A DNA stretch of 64,000 nucleotides from Amycolatopsis tolypomycina (GTDB lineage: Bacteria; Actinomycetota; Actinomycetes; Mycobacteriales; Pseudonocardiaceae), in contig NZ_FNSO01000004.1 in assembly GCF_900105945.1 (NCBI RefSeq), forward strand, positions 7,196,001 through 7,260,000. The letters run 5' to 3'. The notes beneath the pieces were generated by a model, which was not told the origin of the DNA, searched no databases, and saw only the letters and a program-made list of their open reading frames with translations. Below are positions 18,635 through 26,666 of the stretch, one piece after another (position 1 is the first letter of the stretch; each line of letters starts with the position of its first letter). A program made the translations under genes and the position numbers.

Positions 18635-18917
18635 ACGCGGCATCTGGAAATCCACCGAGATGCGCCGCCGGCTCGCCGAGGCCGGACTCGAGATCAGCGC
18701 AGGCAAGATGTCAGCCCTCTGGACCGGCACCCCGACCTCGATCCGCCTCGACGACCTCGACGTCATCTGCACCGTGCTGGACTGCAACTCCGCCGAGCTG
18801 CTGATCTGCGAACCCGACAAGGTCGCCGCCCGCCGCCCCGCACACGCTGCCGAAGCCTCCGCCGGGCCGACCGTCACCCCACATCTGGGCCGCAACCGGA
18901 CGCTGCCGCCCGCGTGA
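18603..18917 (+). CDS. Small XRE/Cro-type HTH protein (module 1)
   Basis: The 104-residue protein begins at ATG 18603 after AAAGGAG. MKAAERGIWKSTEMRRRLAE, then ISAGKMSALWTGTPTSIRLD, fits a Cro/C1 helix-turn-helix followed by the 'DLDVICTVLDCNSAELL' tail common to this family. The C-terminus is Pro/Ala-rich. It overlaps the recombinase 3' end and shares GTGA with the next gene. An equivalent gene sits at the same place in the second module. It may regulate the module or act as a recombination directionality factor (inference). Confidence 0.75.
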   Translation: MRWNLRMKAAERGIWKSTEMRRRLAEAGLEISAGKMSALWTGTPTSIRLDDLDVICTVLDCNSAELLICEPDKVAARRPAHAAEASAGPTVTPHLGRNRTLPPA

Positions 18918-20629
18918 GCTCCGGACACAAGACCCTGTGCGCGGTCTGCCGCGCGACACCAGTTGCGATGGCGCGCGTGGACTACTGCTTCACCTGCTGG
19001 CCCGGCGGTCCGGTGACCCCGCCGCCTTGCCTGCGCTGCGCCTCCCGCATCGACTACTACGCCTCCGGACTCTGCCGCCGCTGCCACCCCTCGGCGATCC
19101 CGCGCGTCGAGTCCTGCCTCGACTGCCACGCCTGGGGCGCGACCCGCACCCTGGGCTGGCTCTGCCGCGGCTGCGACGCCTGGCGCCGCCAGCACCGCAC
19201 CATCGGCGCCTGCTGCATCTGCCACACCACCACGCACCTCAGCAACCGCGGCTCCTGCCGGTTGTGTCACAAACAGGCCAGCATGCTGCGCGAGTTCGGC
19301 CAGCCCCTCGACCTGATCGGCGCGAACCGCGACGGGCAACAACTGTTCTTCGCCGGAATGGCCTTCCAACGCGAGACCCCGCGCCCGCCCCGACCACACC
19401 AAACCTCGACGCCGTCGCTGGTCCAGATGACCGCCGGGGACCAGCACGTGCTGTTCCCCACCCAGCGGGACCTCACCACCCACGGCCGCGCCGGACTCCC
19501 GCTCCCACCTGACCCGGACCTGGCCGCCGACCTTGCCCGCCGCGCGCGCGAGCACGCCGGTCAGCAGGGCTGGACGCCGCTCATCACCGAGGACACCTGC
19601 CACGGCCTGCGGATCCTGCTCGGCCTGCAAGACACCCCCGGCGCACCGCTCAAGGCCAGCGAGGTCGCCGCATTGCGCGGCATCGACCTGCCCGTCTGGT
19701 CCGTGCTGGAAGTCCTCGCCGACGCCGGGCTCCTCGAAGAAGACCGCACCCCCGCGCTCGACGCCTGGTTCGACCGCACAATCGCCGGCCTGCCCGATAT
19801 CATGACCGGCGAACTGCGCGCCTGGTTCAGCGTCATGAAGAATGGCAGCGCCACCCCGCCCCGCCGCCGGCCACGCAGCCCCGTCACCATCAGGCTGCAC
19901 CTGCAATGGTCCCTGCCGACGCTGCGGATCTGGGCCAACACCGGACACTCCTCGCTGCGCGAAATCGACCGCACCGCAATCCTGGAAGCCTTGCCGCCCA
20001 GCGGAAACCCCCGCGCCGAAGCCGGTCAAGGACTCAAATCGATCTTCAAAGTCCTCAAAGGACAGAAAGTCCTGTTCACCAACCCGACCATCCGAGTCAA
20101 GACCAGCAACAGCGAAGAACACCAACTGCTGCCCGCCGACCTCACCAGCCTGCGCGACGCGATCAACTCGACCAAACCAGCCCAAGCCCTCGTCGTCGCC
20201 CTCATCGCCTTCCACGCCCTGACACCCAGCCAGATCCGCGGGCTCCAGCTCACCGACACCCGCGGCGGCCGACTCCACCAGGCCGGCCGCGTCATCGTCC
20301 TCGCCGACCCCGTCCGAGCACGCCTGAGCGACTACCTCGACTACCGCAACACCCGCTGGCCCAACAGCCTCAACCCTCACCTGTTCCTGCACTACCGCAC
20401 CGCCGGACGCACCATCCCGGTCGGCCAACGCTGGGTCAAACTCACCATCGGCACCGGCTTGACCGCCACTTCCATCCGCCAGGACCGCATCCTCGACGAA
20501 GCCCGAGCCACCGACGGCGACGCCCGCCGCATCGTCGACCTCTTCGGCCTCGGCATCAAAGCCGCCACCCGCTACACCACCAACCTCGACCACCCCGACC
20601 TCACCAACCTGCCCCCAGCCAGCCCCTGA
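18914..20629 (+). CDS. Zinc-ribbon protein with degenerate recombinase domain (module 1)
   Basis: The 571-residue protein opens with an array of CxxC pairs between about residues 9 and 120 (CAVC, CFTC, CLRC, CRRC, CLDC, CRGC, CCIC, CRLC), indicating four or so zinc ribbons. After a linker, the C-terminal ~200 residues resemble a tyrosine-recombinase catalytic fold with most catalytic residues lost. TSIRQDRILDEA replaces the HxxR box, while LFGLGIKAATRYTT retains a Tyr. The 840-residue homologue at 42830 has Trp at that spot. A structural or DNA-targeting partner of the active recombinase is likely. GTG 18914 overlaps the previous stop. Confidence 0.65.
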   Translation: MSSGHKTLCAVCRATPVAMARVDYCFTCWPGGPVTPPPCLRCASRIDYYASGLCRRCHPSAIPRVESCLDCHAWGATRTLGWLCRGCDAWRRQHRTIGACCICHTTTHLSNRGSCRLCHKQASMLREFGQPLDLIGANRDGQQLFFAGMAFQRETPRPPRPHQTSTPSLVQMTAGDQHVLFPTQRDLTTHGRAGLPLPPDPDLAADLARRAREHAGQQGWTPLITEDTCHGLRILLGLQDTPGAPLKASEVAALRGIDLPVWSVLEVLADAGLLEEDRTPALDAWFDRTIAGLPDIMTGELRAWFSVMKNGSATPPRRRPRSPVTIRLHLQWSLPTLRIWANTGHSSLREIDRTAILEALPPSGNPRAEAGQGLKSIFKVLKGQKVLFTNPTIRVKTSNSEEHQLLPADLTSLRDAINSTKPAQALVVALIAFHALTPSQIRGLQLTDTRGGRLHQAGRVIVLADPVRARLSDYLDYRNTRWPNSLNPHLFLHYRTAGRTIPVGQRWVKLTIGTGLTATSIRQDRILDEARATDGDARRIVDLFGLGIKAATRYTTNLDHPDLTNLPPASP

Positions 20630-20633
20630 ACCA

Positions 20634-20733
20634 CCGCCAGTTCCCCAACCGACGCGCTCGCACACCGCCATCCACATCGGACACACGTCAGTTCCCTCCC
20701 AACCGGCCTTCAGAATTCGTGAACTGACGGTGG
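20634..20733. repeat. CGYCAGTTC repeat cluster at module 1 right end
   Basis: CCGCCAGTTCCCCAACCG (20634-20651) and CGTCAGTTCCCTCCCAACCG (20686-20705) are direct repeats. GAACTGACGGTGG (20721-20733) is the inverted form of CCACCGCCAGTTC (20631-20643) with one mismatch. The spaced copies look like arm-type recombinase binding sites. The cluster overlaps the 3' end of the minus-strand tadE gene. Confidence 0.45.
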
Positions 20734-21164
20734 TTGCCGCGCCAGACGTCGACCGGTGAGGAGAAGGTGGACTCGAACGTCCGGCTGCCGGGCACGCCGA
20801 GCGCGGTCAGGTCTCCGAGCCCAACGCTGCACGACACGGTCACGGTCACCGTCGCCCCAGGCTTGAGCCCCTGAGTGTCGGCGGAAACCGACAGCGACTG
20901 GCAGGCGATCCCGGCCGAGCGCAGGGCCGCGCTGGCAGTGGCCTGAGCGTTGGCGGTGGCTTGCGATGGACTGCGGGCCAGAGTGGCGGCGCGGGCGGCC
21001 TGGTGGGCGACGTCGTTGACCCGCAGCTTGATATCGGCCAGCCGGCCGCAGAAGACGACGAACAACAGCAGGAGAATCAGCACCGGGGTCAGAAGGGTGA
21101 GCTCGGCCGCGGCGGACCCCCGATCGTCCCGCCGTAGCGCGAGGAGGCCGCGGGCCGCGGTCAT
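20688..21164 (-). CDS. tadE: TadE-like pseudopilin, C-terminus altered by insertion
   Basis: The 158-residue protein has a short basic N-terminus, DDRGSAAAELTLLTPVLILLLLF (the TadE leader and transmembrane segment, about residues 13-36) and a small extracellular domain with two Cys. TadE-like proteins usually end soon after the 'SPVDVWRG' motif, here near residue 143. The remaining ~14 residues (NHRQFTNSEGRLGGN) are read from the recombinase element end. It overlaps the upstream tadE-type gene by ATGA. Function as a minor pilin is probably retained. Confidence 0.75.
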   Translation of the reverse strand: MTAARGLLALRRDDRGSAAAELTLLTPVLILLLLFVVFCGRLADIKLRVNDVAHQAARAATLARSPSQATANAQATASAALRSAGIACQSLSVSADTQGLKPGATVTVTVSCSVGLGDLTALGVPGSRTFESTFSSPVDVWRGNHRQFTNSEGRLGGN

Positions 21165-21592
21165 GGTGTCACCGCCCCGGCTCCGCTCGGCGGGGTGAAT
21201 TTCTCCACTGGCCCAACGGCTTCGGCGTGGACCGCGAGGGTTGTGAACGGGATCAGGCTGGTCACGGTTCCTGTGACCATCACGGATACCTGAGCAGCTC
21301 CACGCTGGACGTTCACCGAGGTCTCCCGCAACGGTCCGTTGCCCAGTTGTGTGAGGACTCGTTGTCCCTCGGTGTCACCAGTGGCTGAGCTGCCGCCGGA
21401 GATTCGTGCCGCGGAAAGCGCTTGCGACGCAGCAGCTTGAGCAATGTGGACGGCGTGCATATACAACGCGAATTGAGCGATGAGAAGAACCAGCAGCAAC
21501 AGCAGCGGGGTAGCGATGACGAGCTCAGCTGTGCCGGCGCCGCGCTCATCCGCGCGAAGTCGGCGCAGGACGTTTCGAGGCATCGTGGTCAC
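21161..21592 (-). CDS. tadE: TadE-like pseudopilin
   Basis: The 143-residue protein carries RRLRADERGAGTAELVIATP followed by a long hydrophobic helix (about residues 20-45), the TadE signature. The extracellular part is short and Ala/Val-rich. GTG 21592 is used; ATG at codon 4 is an alternative. It overlaps the downstream tadE gene (ATGA) and starts 4 nt after the Flp pilin stop, so the three are translated together. It is expected to be processed by the prepilin peptidase at 28.2 kb and to act in pilus assembly. Confidence 0.75.
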   Translation of the reverse strand: MTTMPRNVLRRLRADERGAGTAELVIATPLLLLLVLLIAQFALYMHAVHIAQAAASQALSAARISGGSSATGDTEGQRVLTQLGNGPLRETSVNVQRGAAQVSVMVTGTVTSLIPFTTLAVHAEAVGPVEKFTPPSGAGAVTP

Positions 21593-21596
21593 CGGC

Positions 21597-21782
21597 CTAG
21601 AGGGTGATGCCGTTGGCCTTCTCGGTCACCTTGGCGACGATGATCGCGATCACAGCAATCGCCAGAAGGACCAAGGCAGCGGTCACCACGACGGCTTCGG
21701 TCGAGTAGCCGCCTTCGTCATGATGCAGCCGTTCCAGCTCGGCACGGACGCGCGCGATCAGGATCTGAACTTCCTTGCACAT
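21597..21782 (-). CDS. Flp-type pilin
   Basis: The 61-residue protein has a charged N-terminus ending in HHDEGGYSTEAVVVTAALVL, a class III signal peptide-like G(x)xE motif followed by one transmembrane helix (about residues 32-55). Size and layout match Flp/TadF-like major pilins of actinobacterial Tad loci. After cleavage by the prepilin peptidase it would polymerise into the pilus. It lies 37 nt downstream of tadC. Confidence 0.75.
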   Translation of the reverse strand: MCKEVQILIARVRAELERLHHDEGGYSTEAVVVTAALVLLAIAVIAIIVAKVTEKANGITL

Positions 21783-21819
21783 CAGCTTCTCCTCGAAATT
21801 AGGACGGTCTGAAGTGGAC

Positions 21820-22713
21820 TCATAAGCCGGCCAGCACGCTGGCCAGAGCGGGGAACCCGATGAAGACGAGGAAACCGATGAACAGCATCACCACGGGTAG
21901 GCTCATCCGTTCGGTGGCGGCCTGAGCGTCGCCTTCGGCGTCGGTGAGTTCGCGAGTACGCAGTGCCGCCGCCTTGGCCGCGAGGCTCGCGCGGACCCGG
22001 GCGCCTTCGGTACCCGCGAGGCTGACCGACGCGGCGAGCTCGGAGAGCTGGTGCACGTCGAGTTCGCCACCGAGCTGACCGAGGGTGGCCCATGGCGTGG
22101 TGCGGGTCAGCTTGGCGGTGACCAACGCGCGGCGAAGCTGCTGGAACGCCCAGCCCTTGCCGATCCCGACCGCATCCGACAGCGCGCCGTCGACACCGGC
22201 GCCGCCGGCCAGCAGGACCCGGATGAGATTCAGGTAGGCCGACAACGCGTGCCGGAAGGTGGAGCGGCGCCGCTCGGCTTCCTTTCGAACGCGGATGTCC
22301 GGGAGCAGAAATCCGCCGAGCCCCACGAGGAGGCCGGCGACCGCGGGAACTTCCCAGGCGAGGCCGACATCGGCCACGACGAGCAGCACCTGCATCACGG
22401 TCGGCAGCAGCAACCCGGCCAGCGCCAGCGCCGCCTTCTCGGCCAGGTGGTGCTCGATGCCCTTACCGGTGACCGCGAGGTCGTTGCGTAGCTTGCTGTT
22501 GGGCAACCCGAGGACAGCCAACGGCTTGACGAACGGGCGACCCACCCGCAGCGCCCAACCGTCGGATTCCGCGGTGAGGATCGGCGGCGGCGCTGGCGCC
22601 GCGTGCAGCCGGTCGACCAGGGCCTGCAGCGGCGGCCGAGGCGGGAACACGTAAACCACGAGCGCCCACAGGCCGACGCCGAGCCCGGCTCCCCAGAGCA
22701 ACGCCTCGATCAT
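21820..22713 (-). CDS. tadC: TadC, type II secretion F-like platform protein
   Basis: The 297-residue inner-membrane protein has an N-terminal helix (about 4-20), a helical pair near 105-150, and a C-terminal helix (VVMLFIGFLVFIGFPALASVL). The T2SSF domain lies between (HALSAYLNLIRVLLAGGAGVDGALSDA). It pairs with TadB to form the platform that TadA acts on. ATG 22713 overlaps the TadB stop by ATGA. Confidence 0.85.
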   Translation of the reverse strand: MIEALLWGAGLGVGLWALVVYVFPPRPPLQALVDRLHAAPAPPPILTAESDGWALRVGRPFVKPLAVLGLPNSKLRNDLAVTGKGIEHHLAEKAALALAGLLLPTVMQVLLVVADVGLAWEVPAVAGLLVGLGGFLLPDIRVRKEAERRRSTFRHALSAYLNLIRVLLAGGAGVDGALSDAVGIGKGWAFQQLRRALVTAKLTRTTPWATLGQLGGELDVHQLSELAASVSLAGTEGARVRASLAAKAAALRTRELTDAEGDAQAATERMSLPVVMLFIGFLVFIGFPALASVLAGL

Positions 22714-23621
22714 GATGACGCTCCCTTCCCGGTGAGCAGGTCATCGACGTCGGCGTCGTGCTGGCGGATCGCGCTCAGCTCGGTCAGGAACCTCTCGGGG
22801 TCACGCTGGCGCACGATCCGCCCGAGCCAGGCGAAGGCGACCATGAACAGCAGGCCGACGAGCAGCAGCATGACCTGCCCGAACGCCGTGTCGTATGGAG
22901 CGAGGTAGCCACGGTTGAGCAGCACCAGCCCGACGGCGAAGACCAACGTGGTGATCACGACGACCCGCACGCTGGTCCGGGTGCGAGCACGGCCGGCCTC
23001 AACCCGCATGCGCATGGACGCCTGCTCACGTGCCTCGCCGGCCAGTTCGCCGAGCAGGTCGGCCAGCTGCCGGGCCTGGTGCTCGGCGGCCAGTACCAGT
23101 GCGGAGATCACCAGATCGGCGGTCGGGTCGCGGAGCTGGTCGGCAAGGTGCCGCAGGGAGGGCGCGAGGCGGTCGCCGCGTTCCAGCCGGACGGCCAGCT
23201 CGGTGATCTCCTCGCGGATCGCCTCCGGGCAGGCTGGGGCGATGGCGAGGATGGCCTGTTCCAGTCCGGCTGCGGCGACGAGGGTGTCGCGCAGCATCTC
23301 CGTCCACCCGGCGATCGCCTCGATGCGTTGGAGCTGGCGCTGGTGGTCGACGTTCGAGCCGAGGATCCGCGGCAGGCCGGCCACCGCGACCACGGCCAGG
23401 ATGCCGCCGACCACCCAGCCGGTGACCACGCCGACCGCCAGGCCGGCGAGCACGGCCATGACGAGCAGGCCGACCTGCTTCCGGTCGTGCCGTGCGGCCG
23501 ACCAGGTGCTCAGCCGCGACGGCGTCGCCGCACGATCGGGCCGGCCGCGCAGACCGACGGCGATGAGCAGGGCCCCGACGGCGAGACCAGCACCGAGCAC
23601 GCCAAGCAAGGCGACGGTCAT
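22710..23621 (-). CDS. tadB: TadB, type II secretion F-like platform protein
   Basis: The membrane protein (303 residues from ATG 23621) starts MTVALLGVLGAGLAVGALL, has further helices at about 60-100 and 225-285, and a T2SSF domain between them (EMLRDTLVAAAGLEQAILAI). ATG 23621 is preferred because it overlaps the tadA stop as ATGA, like its neighbours; ATG 23633 would extend it by four residues. TadB and TadC form the inner-membrane platform for pilus extension. Confidence 0.85.
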   Translation of the reverse strand: MTVALLGVLGAGLAVGALLIAVGLRGRPDRAATPSRLSTWSAARHDRKQVGLLVMAVLAGLAVGVVTGWVVGGILAVVAVAGLPRILGSNVDHQRQLQRIEAIAGWTEMLRDTLVAAAGLEQAILAIAPACPEAIREEITELAVRLERGDRLAPSLRHLADQLRDPTADLVISALVLAAEHQARQLADLLGELAGEAREQASMRMRVEAGRARTRTSVRVVVITTLVFAVGLVLLNRGYLAPYDTAFGQVMLLLVGLLFMVAFAWLGRIVRQRDPERFLTELSAIRQHDADVDDLLTGKGASS

Positions 23622-25033
23622 GGCGTCCACCATCCTTCGCGCCGCTCGAACAGGTCCGGGTCGTACCCGGCTTCGACGAGCAGGTCGACGGTGTCGGTGC
23701 GCAGCGGCGCGCCGGGCACCGCACGCAGATCCGGGCCGGGCCGCCAGACCTCGTTGCTGATGATCTGGGCGCCGTCGGCACCGACGACTTCGCGAATGGA
23801 GGAGACGACACGCTGGCTGGAGTCGTCTCGGGGCTTCTCCAGGTGAACCACGAAGTGCAGCGCGGCGGCGACCAGGAGGTTGGTGGCCTCCATCGGCAGC
23901 CGCTCCGGGCCTTGCACCGCGTAGGCGGCGAGCTTAGTGAACGCGCCCTGGCTGCTGGAGGAGTGGAGGGTGCCCATGCTGCCGTCGTTGCCCATCGACA
24001 TCGCGTTGGTCAGCGGGATGACCTCGGGGCCGCGGACTTCCCCGACGATGACCCGGTCCGGGCTCATCCGCAGGGACTGCCACACCAGGTCCGACAGCGA
24101 GATCTCGCCCTGGCCCTCGATGTTCGGTTCGCGGGCCTGCAGCGCCACCACATCCGGGTGGACCTCGGCGTCCTCGCCGAGGCCGAGCTCGAAGACGTCC
24201 TCGATGGTCACCAGCCGCTCCCACGGCGGGATCGCCGAGGCCAGGCCGCGCAGCATGGTCGTCTTGCCGATCGCCGTGCCGCCGGTGACGAGGATGTTGC
24301 GCTTCGCCTTCACGAGGGCTTTCAGGAAGCTCTCGAGGGCGAGGTCGATCGTCCCGTTCTTGCGCAGGTCGGCGAGGGTGACCTTCGTGAACCGGTGCCG
24401 GCGGATCGACACCGACGGCCGCGCGGTCACCGCCATGACCGCCGAGACGCGCTCGCCGCCGGGCAGCTGGAAGTTCACGATCGGGCTGCCGCGGTCGAAC
24501 CTTCGCTCCTCCACACCGGAACGGGTCGCCAGGTCCCGGATGAGCTCGATCAGCTCGGTGTCGGAACCGACCACCGGAGGCAAACGCTTGCGACCGCCAT
24601 CAGCGCGCTTGACGAAGACGCGGTCGCCGTTGATGTTGATGTTCTCGATTTCGGTGTCGGCGAGCAGCGGTTCCAGGCCGGCCAGGCCGAAGACCTCGTC
24701 GAGGACCTGGCGGATCACGCGCTGCTCGACCTCGGGGGCCACGAGCATCCCGCCGGCCGCGGAGTTGCGCAGCTCGGCCTGCGCGTGCGCTTCGGCCGCA
24801 TCGGTCAGGATGGCCTCGGCCAGGCGACGGCGTGCCGGTGCGTCCATCGGCGGCCGACCGGCGGACTCGTCGGCCCGGACGCGGTCGCTGAGCTCGCTGG
24901 ACAGCTCGTCGCGCAGGTGCTGCCGCAGCCGTTCCACCGCCGCGGTCTCACCGGCGGGCCGGTGCGGAAGGTCTGTCGGCCCAGGCACGTGCGGGCGGCC
25001 GTTGACCGGCACGGCCAGGTCGGGGCGCGTCAT
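23618..25033 (-). CDS. tadA: TadA/CpaF secretion ATPase
   Basis: The 471-residue cytoplasmic ATPase belongs to the CpaF/TadA group of type II/IV secretion motors. The N-domain (about 100-230; TEIENININGDRVFVKRADG) precedes the RecA-like domain with Walker A GGTAIGKTT near residue 250, an ASP box (LVTIEDVFELGL), Walker B-like MSPDRVIVGEVRGPE near 330, and the His box GSMGTLHSSSSQGAF. It energises pilin assembly on the TadB/TadC platform. It overlaps TadZ upstream and TadB downstream by 4 nt each. Ala replaces the usual Gly inside the P-loop. Confidence 0.9.
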   Translation of the reverse strand: MTRPDLAVPVNGRPHVPGPTDLPHRPAGETAAVERLRQHLRDELSSELSDRVRADESAGRPPMDAPARRRLAEAILTDAAEAHAQAELRNSAAGGMLVAPEVEQRVIRQVLDEVFGLAGLEPLLADTEIENININGDRVFVKRADGGRKRLPPVVGSDTELIELIRDLATRSGVEERRFDRGSPIVNFQLPGGERVSAVMAVTARPSVSIRRHRFTKVTLADLRKNGTIDLALESFLKALVKAKRNILVTGGTAIGKTTMLRGLASAIPPWERLVTIEDVFELGLGEDAEVHPDVVALQAREPNIEGQGEISLSDLVWQSLRMSPDRVIVGEVRGPEVIPLTNAMSMGNDGSMGTLHSSSSQGAFTKLAAYAVQGPERLPMEATNLLVAAALHFVVHLEKPRDDSSQRVVSSIREVVGADGAQIISNEVWRPGPDLRAVPGAPLRTDTVDLLVEAGYDPDLFERREGWWTP

Positions 25034-25872
25034 GGCGTCGCACCGTTCCGGATGTGCGGGCCGACCTGCTGCGGGGGTACGCCTGGGATCGACTCGCTGA
25101 CAACCGCCAGCCGCAGGTGCGGTGGCCGGCTTCCCTCGGTGAGGGTCGGCTGGCGTCCGTGCGAGTGGAGGTTCAGCGCGATCGCTGCCGCGGCCCGACC
25201 AAGCGCGGACTTGTCCGCCCCTCGCCGGCTCGTGCCCTGGCCGCTGAACATCGCCGCGCCCTTGGTGTCGGCGGGCACCCGGCCCATCACCGGGATCTGC
25301 AGCGTCTGCGAGACCTCCGCAGTCGGGTAGCCGTCGCCCACCAGGACGAGGCACGGTCGGCGTGACCACTGCTGGGCGGCCTGAAGCTTGAGCGCGACGT
25401 GGGCGAGCTCGTCGTCGTGCGGGCGGGAGAGCAGCAGCATCGCGTCGGCGCCGCGGACGATGGGCAGCGCGGGGGAACCGGGATCGACCCGGCCGCAGTC
25501 GGCGACGACCACGGTGTCCGGCTGGTCGGCCGCGCGACGCAGCGGCGACGAGACTCCGGAGGCCAGCACCGCGAGCGCTGCACGAGCTTGTTCAGCGCCG
25601 ACCGGTCCAGGCACGACCCGCAAGCCGCCCGGCAGAGGCTGGGAGTGCTGGACGAGCAGGTTCGGGTCGGCACCTCCACGGCCTCGGGCGGCTGCGGCCA
25701 AGCTGACTAGGCCCGGTGTGTCGGGCAGCCGGAAGCGGGCCATCAGGTCGCCGCCGGCCGGGTCAGCTTCGACGACGATCGGACTATGCTGTGCCGGCCA
25801 GCAGGCGCCGAGCGCGGTCGCCAGGGTGGTAGCACCGGGCGAGCCCTTGAGTGAGCAGACGGAGATCAGCAT
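25030..25872 (-). CDS. TadZ/CpaE-like ParA-family protein
   Basis: The 280-residue protein has a MinD/ParA-like fold that begins MLISVCSLKGSPGATTLATA. The P-loop is deviant: Ala stands where ParA proteins have the second Lys, so ATP hydrolysis may be weak, as in several TadZ proteins. VVEADPAGGDLMARF and TVVVADCGRVDPGSPAL are the Switch regions. TadZ/CpaE proteins place the Tad machine at the cell pole. ATG 25872 overlaps the upstream gene (ATGA), and its own stop overlaps tadA. Confidence 0.75.
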   Translation of the reverse strand: MLISVCSLKGSPGATTLATALGACWPAQHSPIVVEADPAGGDLMARFRLPDTPGLVSLAAAARGRGGADPNLLVQHSQPLPGGLRVVPGPVGAEQARAALAVLASGVSSPLRRAADQPDTVVVADCGRVDPGSPALPIVRGADAMLLLSRPHDDELAHVALKLQAAQQWSRRPCLVLVGDGYPTAEVSQTLQIPVMGRVPADTKGAAMFSGQGTSRRGADKSALGRAAAAIALNLHSHGRQPTLTEGSRPPHLRLAVVSESIPGVPPQQVGPHIRNGATP

Positions 25873-26573
25873 CAGTGTCCTCCCCCGGCAATCGCGACGA
25901 GGCTGAGCTGGCCCGCCGGGGCCGAAGCCAACGCGCGAGCGTCCGATTCGGCCAGCTGCAAGGAGACCACAGTGACCTGCTCGGTCTCCCGGGCAGCGAC
26001 GGCGGACACCACCGCGGTCCATGACGACGTCTGGCCGACCGGCGTTCCGACAGCTGGGCTTTGCCCCGGCGTCGCGAGGACCGCCACCGTAGTTCCGGGC
26101 GCCAGGTCGGGCGGAAACTGTCCCGGCTTCAGCCCCACCGCCGCGACACCCCTGCCGGGCGCAGGAACCTGAGGAACGCCGAGGACCGAGCGCGTCACCA
26201 ACGAACCGACGGGCAGGCTGAATGCCACCGGCTGGCCGACCACAGTGGACGCTGCCGACGCGGGCAGAACGTCCATTCCGGAGTCCACCGCCATGCTGAC
26301 CTGCTTGAGATCCTGAACCTCGAGAAGCTGGCCCACGGCAACGGCGCGGGCCAGCGCGACGACGCTTTCCCGGTCGCCGAGCTGCATCCCGGCGAACACG
26401 CCTCCGGCCGAGCAAACGGCGACCAGCAGGACGCCGAGCAGCAGGTGGGGCACGCTGTGGCGCCGACCCCCGCCACTCAGGCGTGCGGGCGTCTTGCCAT
26501 CACGGCTCGCCCACGAGTTCAGCGACGCGGGTTTCGCGTCCGGGCTGGTTGAACTTGCGGTAGTGGTCACCAC
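25872..26573 (-). CDS. SAF-domain (CpaB/RcpC-like) protein
   Basis: From GTG 26573 or 26570 (GAGGAGG upstream) the protein has ~233 residues. A single N-terminal transmembrane helix (LLLGVLLVAVCSAGGVFAG, about residues 45-65) precedes an SAF domain (VVALARAVAVGQLLEVQDLK, then GSLVTRSVLG). This matches CpaB/RcpC, the periplasmic component that in Gram-negatives helps the secretin and may bind glycan. An extension to ATG 26639 is open but lacks a ribosome-binding site. Confidence 0.75.
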   Translation of the reverse strand: MVTTTASSTSPDAKPASLNSWASRDGKTPARLSGGGRRHSVPHLLLGVLLVAVCSAGGVFAGMQLGDRESVVALARAVAVGQLLEVQDLKQVSMAVDSGMDVLPASAASTVVGQPVAFSLPVGSLVTRSVLGVPQVPAPGRGVAAVGLKPGQFPPDLAPGTTVAVLATPGQSPAVGTPVGQTSSWTAVVSAVAARETEQVTVVSLQLAESDARALASAPAGQLSLVAIAGGGH

Positions 26574-26666
26574 CGACCTCCTCAAGGCATGACGCCATCG
26601 CGACGCGTCGACTCGGGTGTTCGACGTGCCTTTTCTCAACGAGGGTTGTGTTGTGCGTGCCGGACC

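Larger units (their letters stand above)
17362..20737. mobile_element. Three-gene recombinase module inserted in the Tad operon
   Basis: Genes on the plus strand (recombinase, HTH, zinc-ribbon partner) interrupt an otherwise continuous minus-strand tad operon between two tadE-type genes. Boundaries are approximate. GTTGC occurs at both proposed edges (17362-17366 and 20733-20737), and CCGCCAGTT occurs at 17356-17364 and 20634-20642. The last ~14 codons of the flanking tadE gene appear to come from the element. The same gene trio recurs at 41386-45352 with divergent sequence. Movement by its own recombinase is inferred. Confidence 0.6.

Noticed and set aside
17324..20686. A 1120-codon minus-strand open frame across module 1
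   Set aside because: It is antisense to three genes with clear motifs and codon bias. Long antisense frames are common in high-GC DNA, and its translation is low-complexity and matches nothing.
22758..25330. Long plus-strand frames across tadB and tadA
   Set aside because: The minus-strand genes have Walker motifs, T2SSF domains and ATGA overlaps, so the plus-strand frames are shadows.
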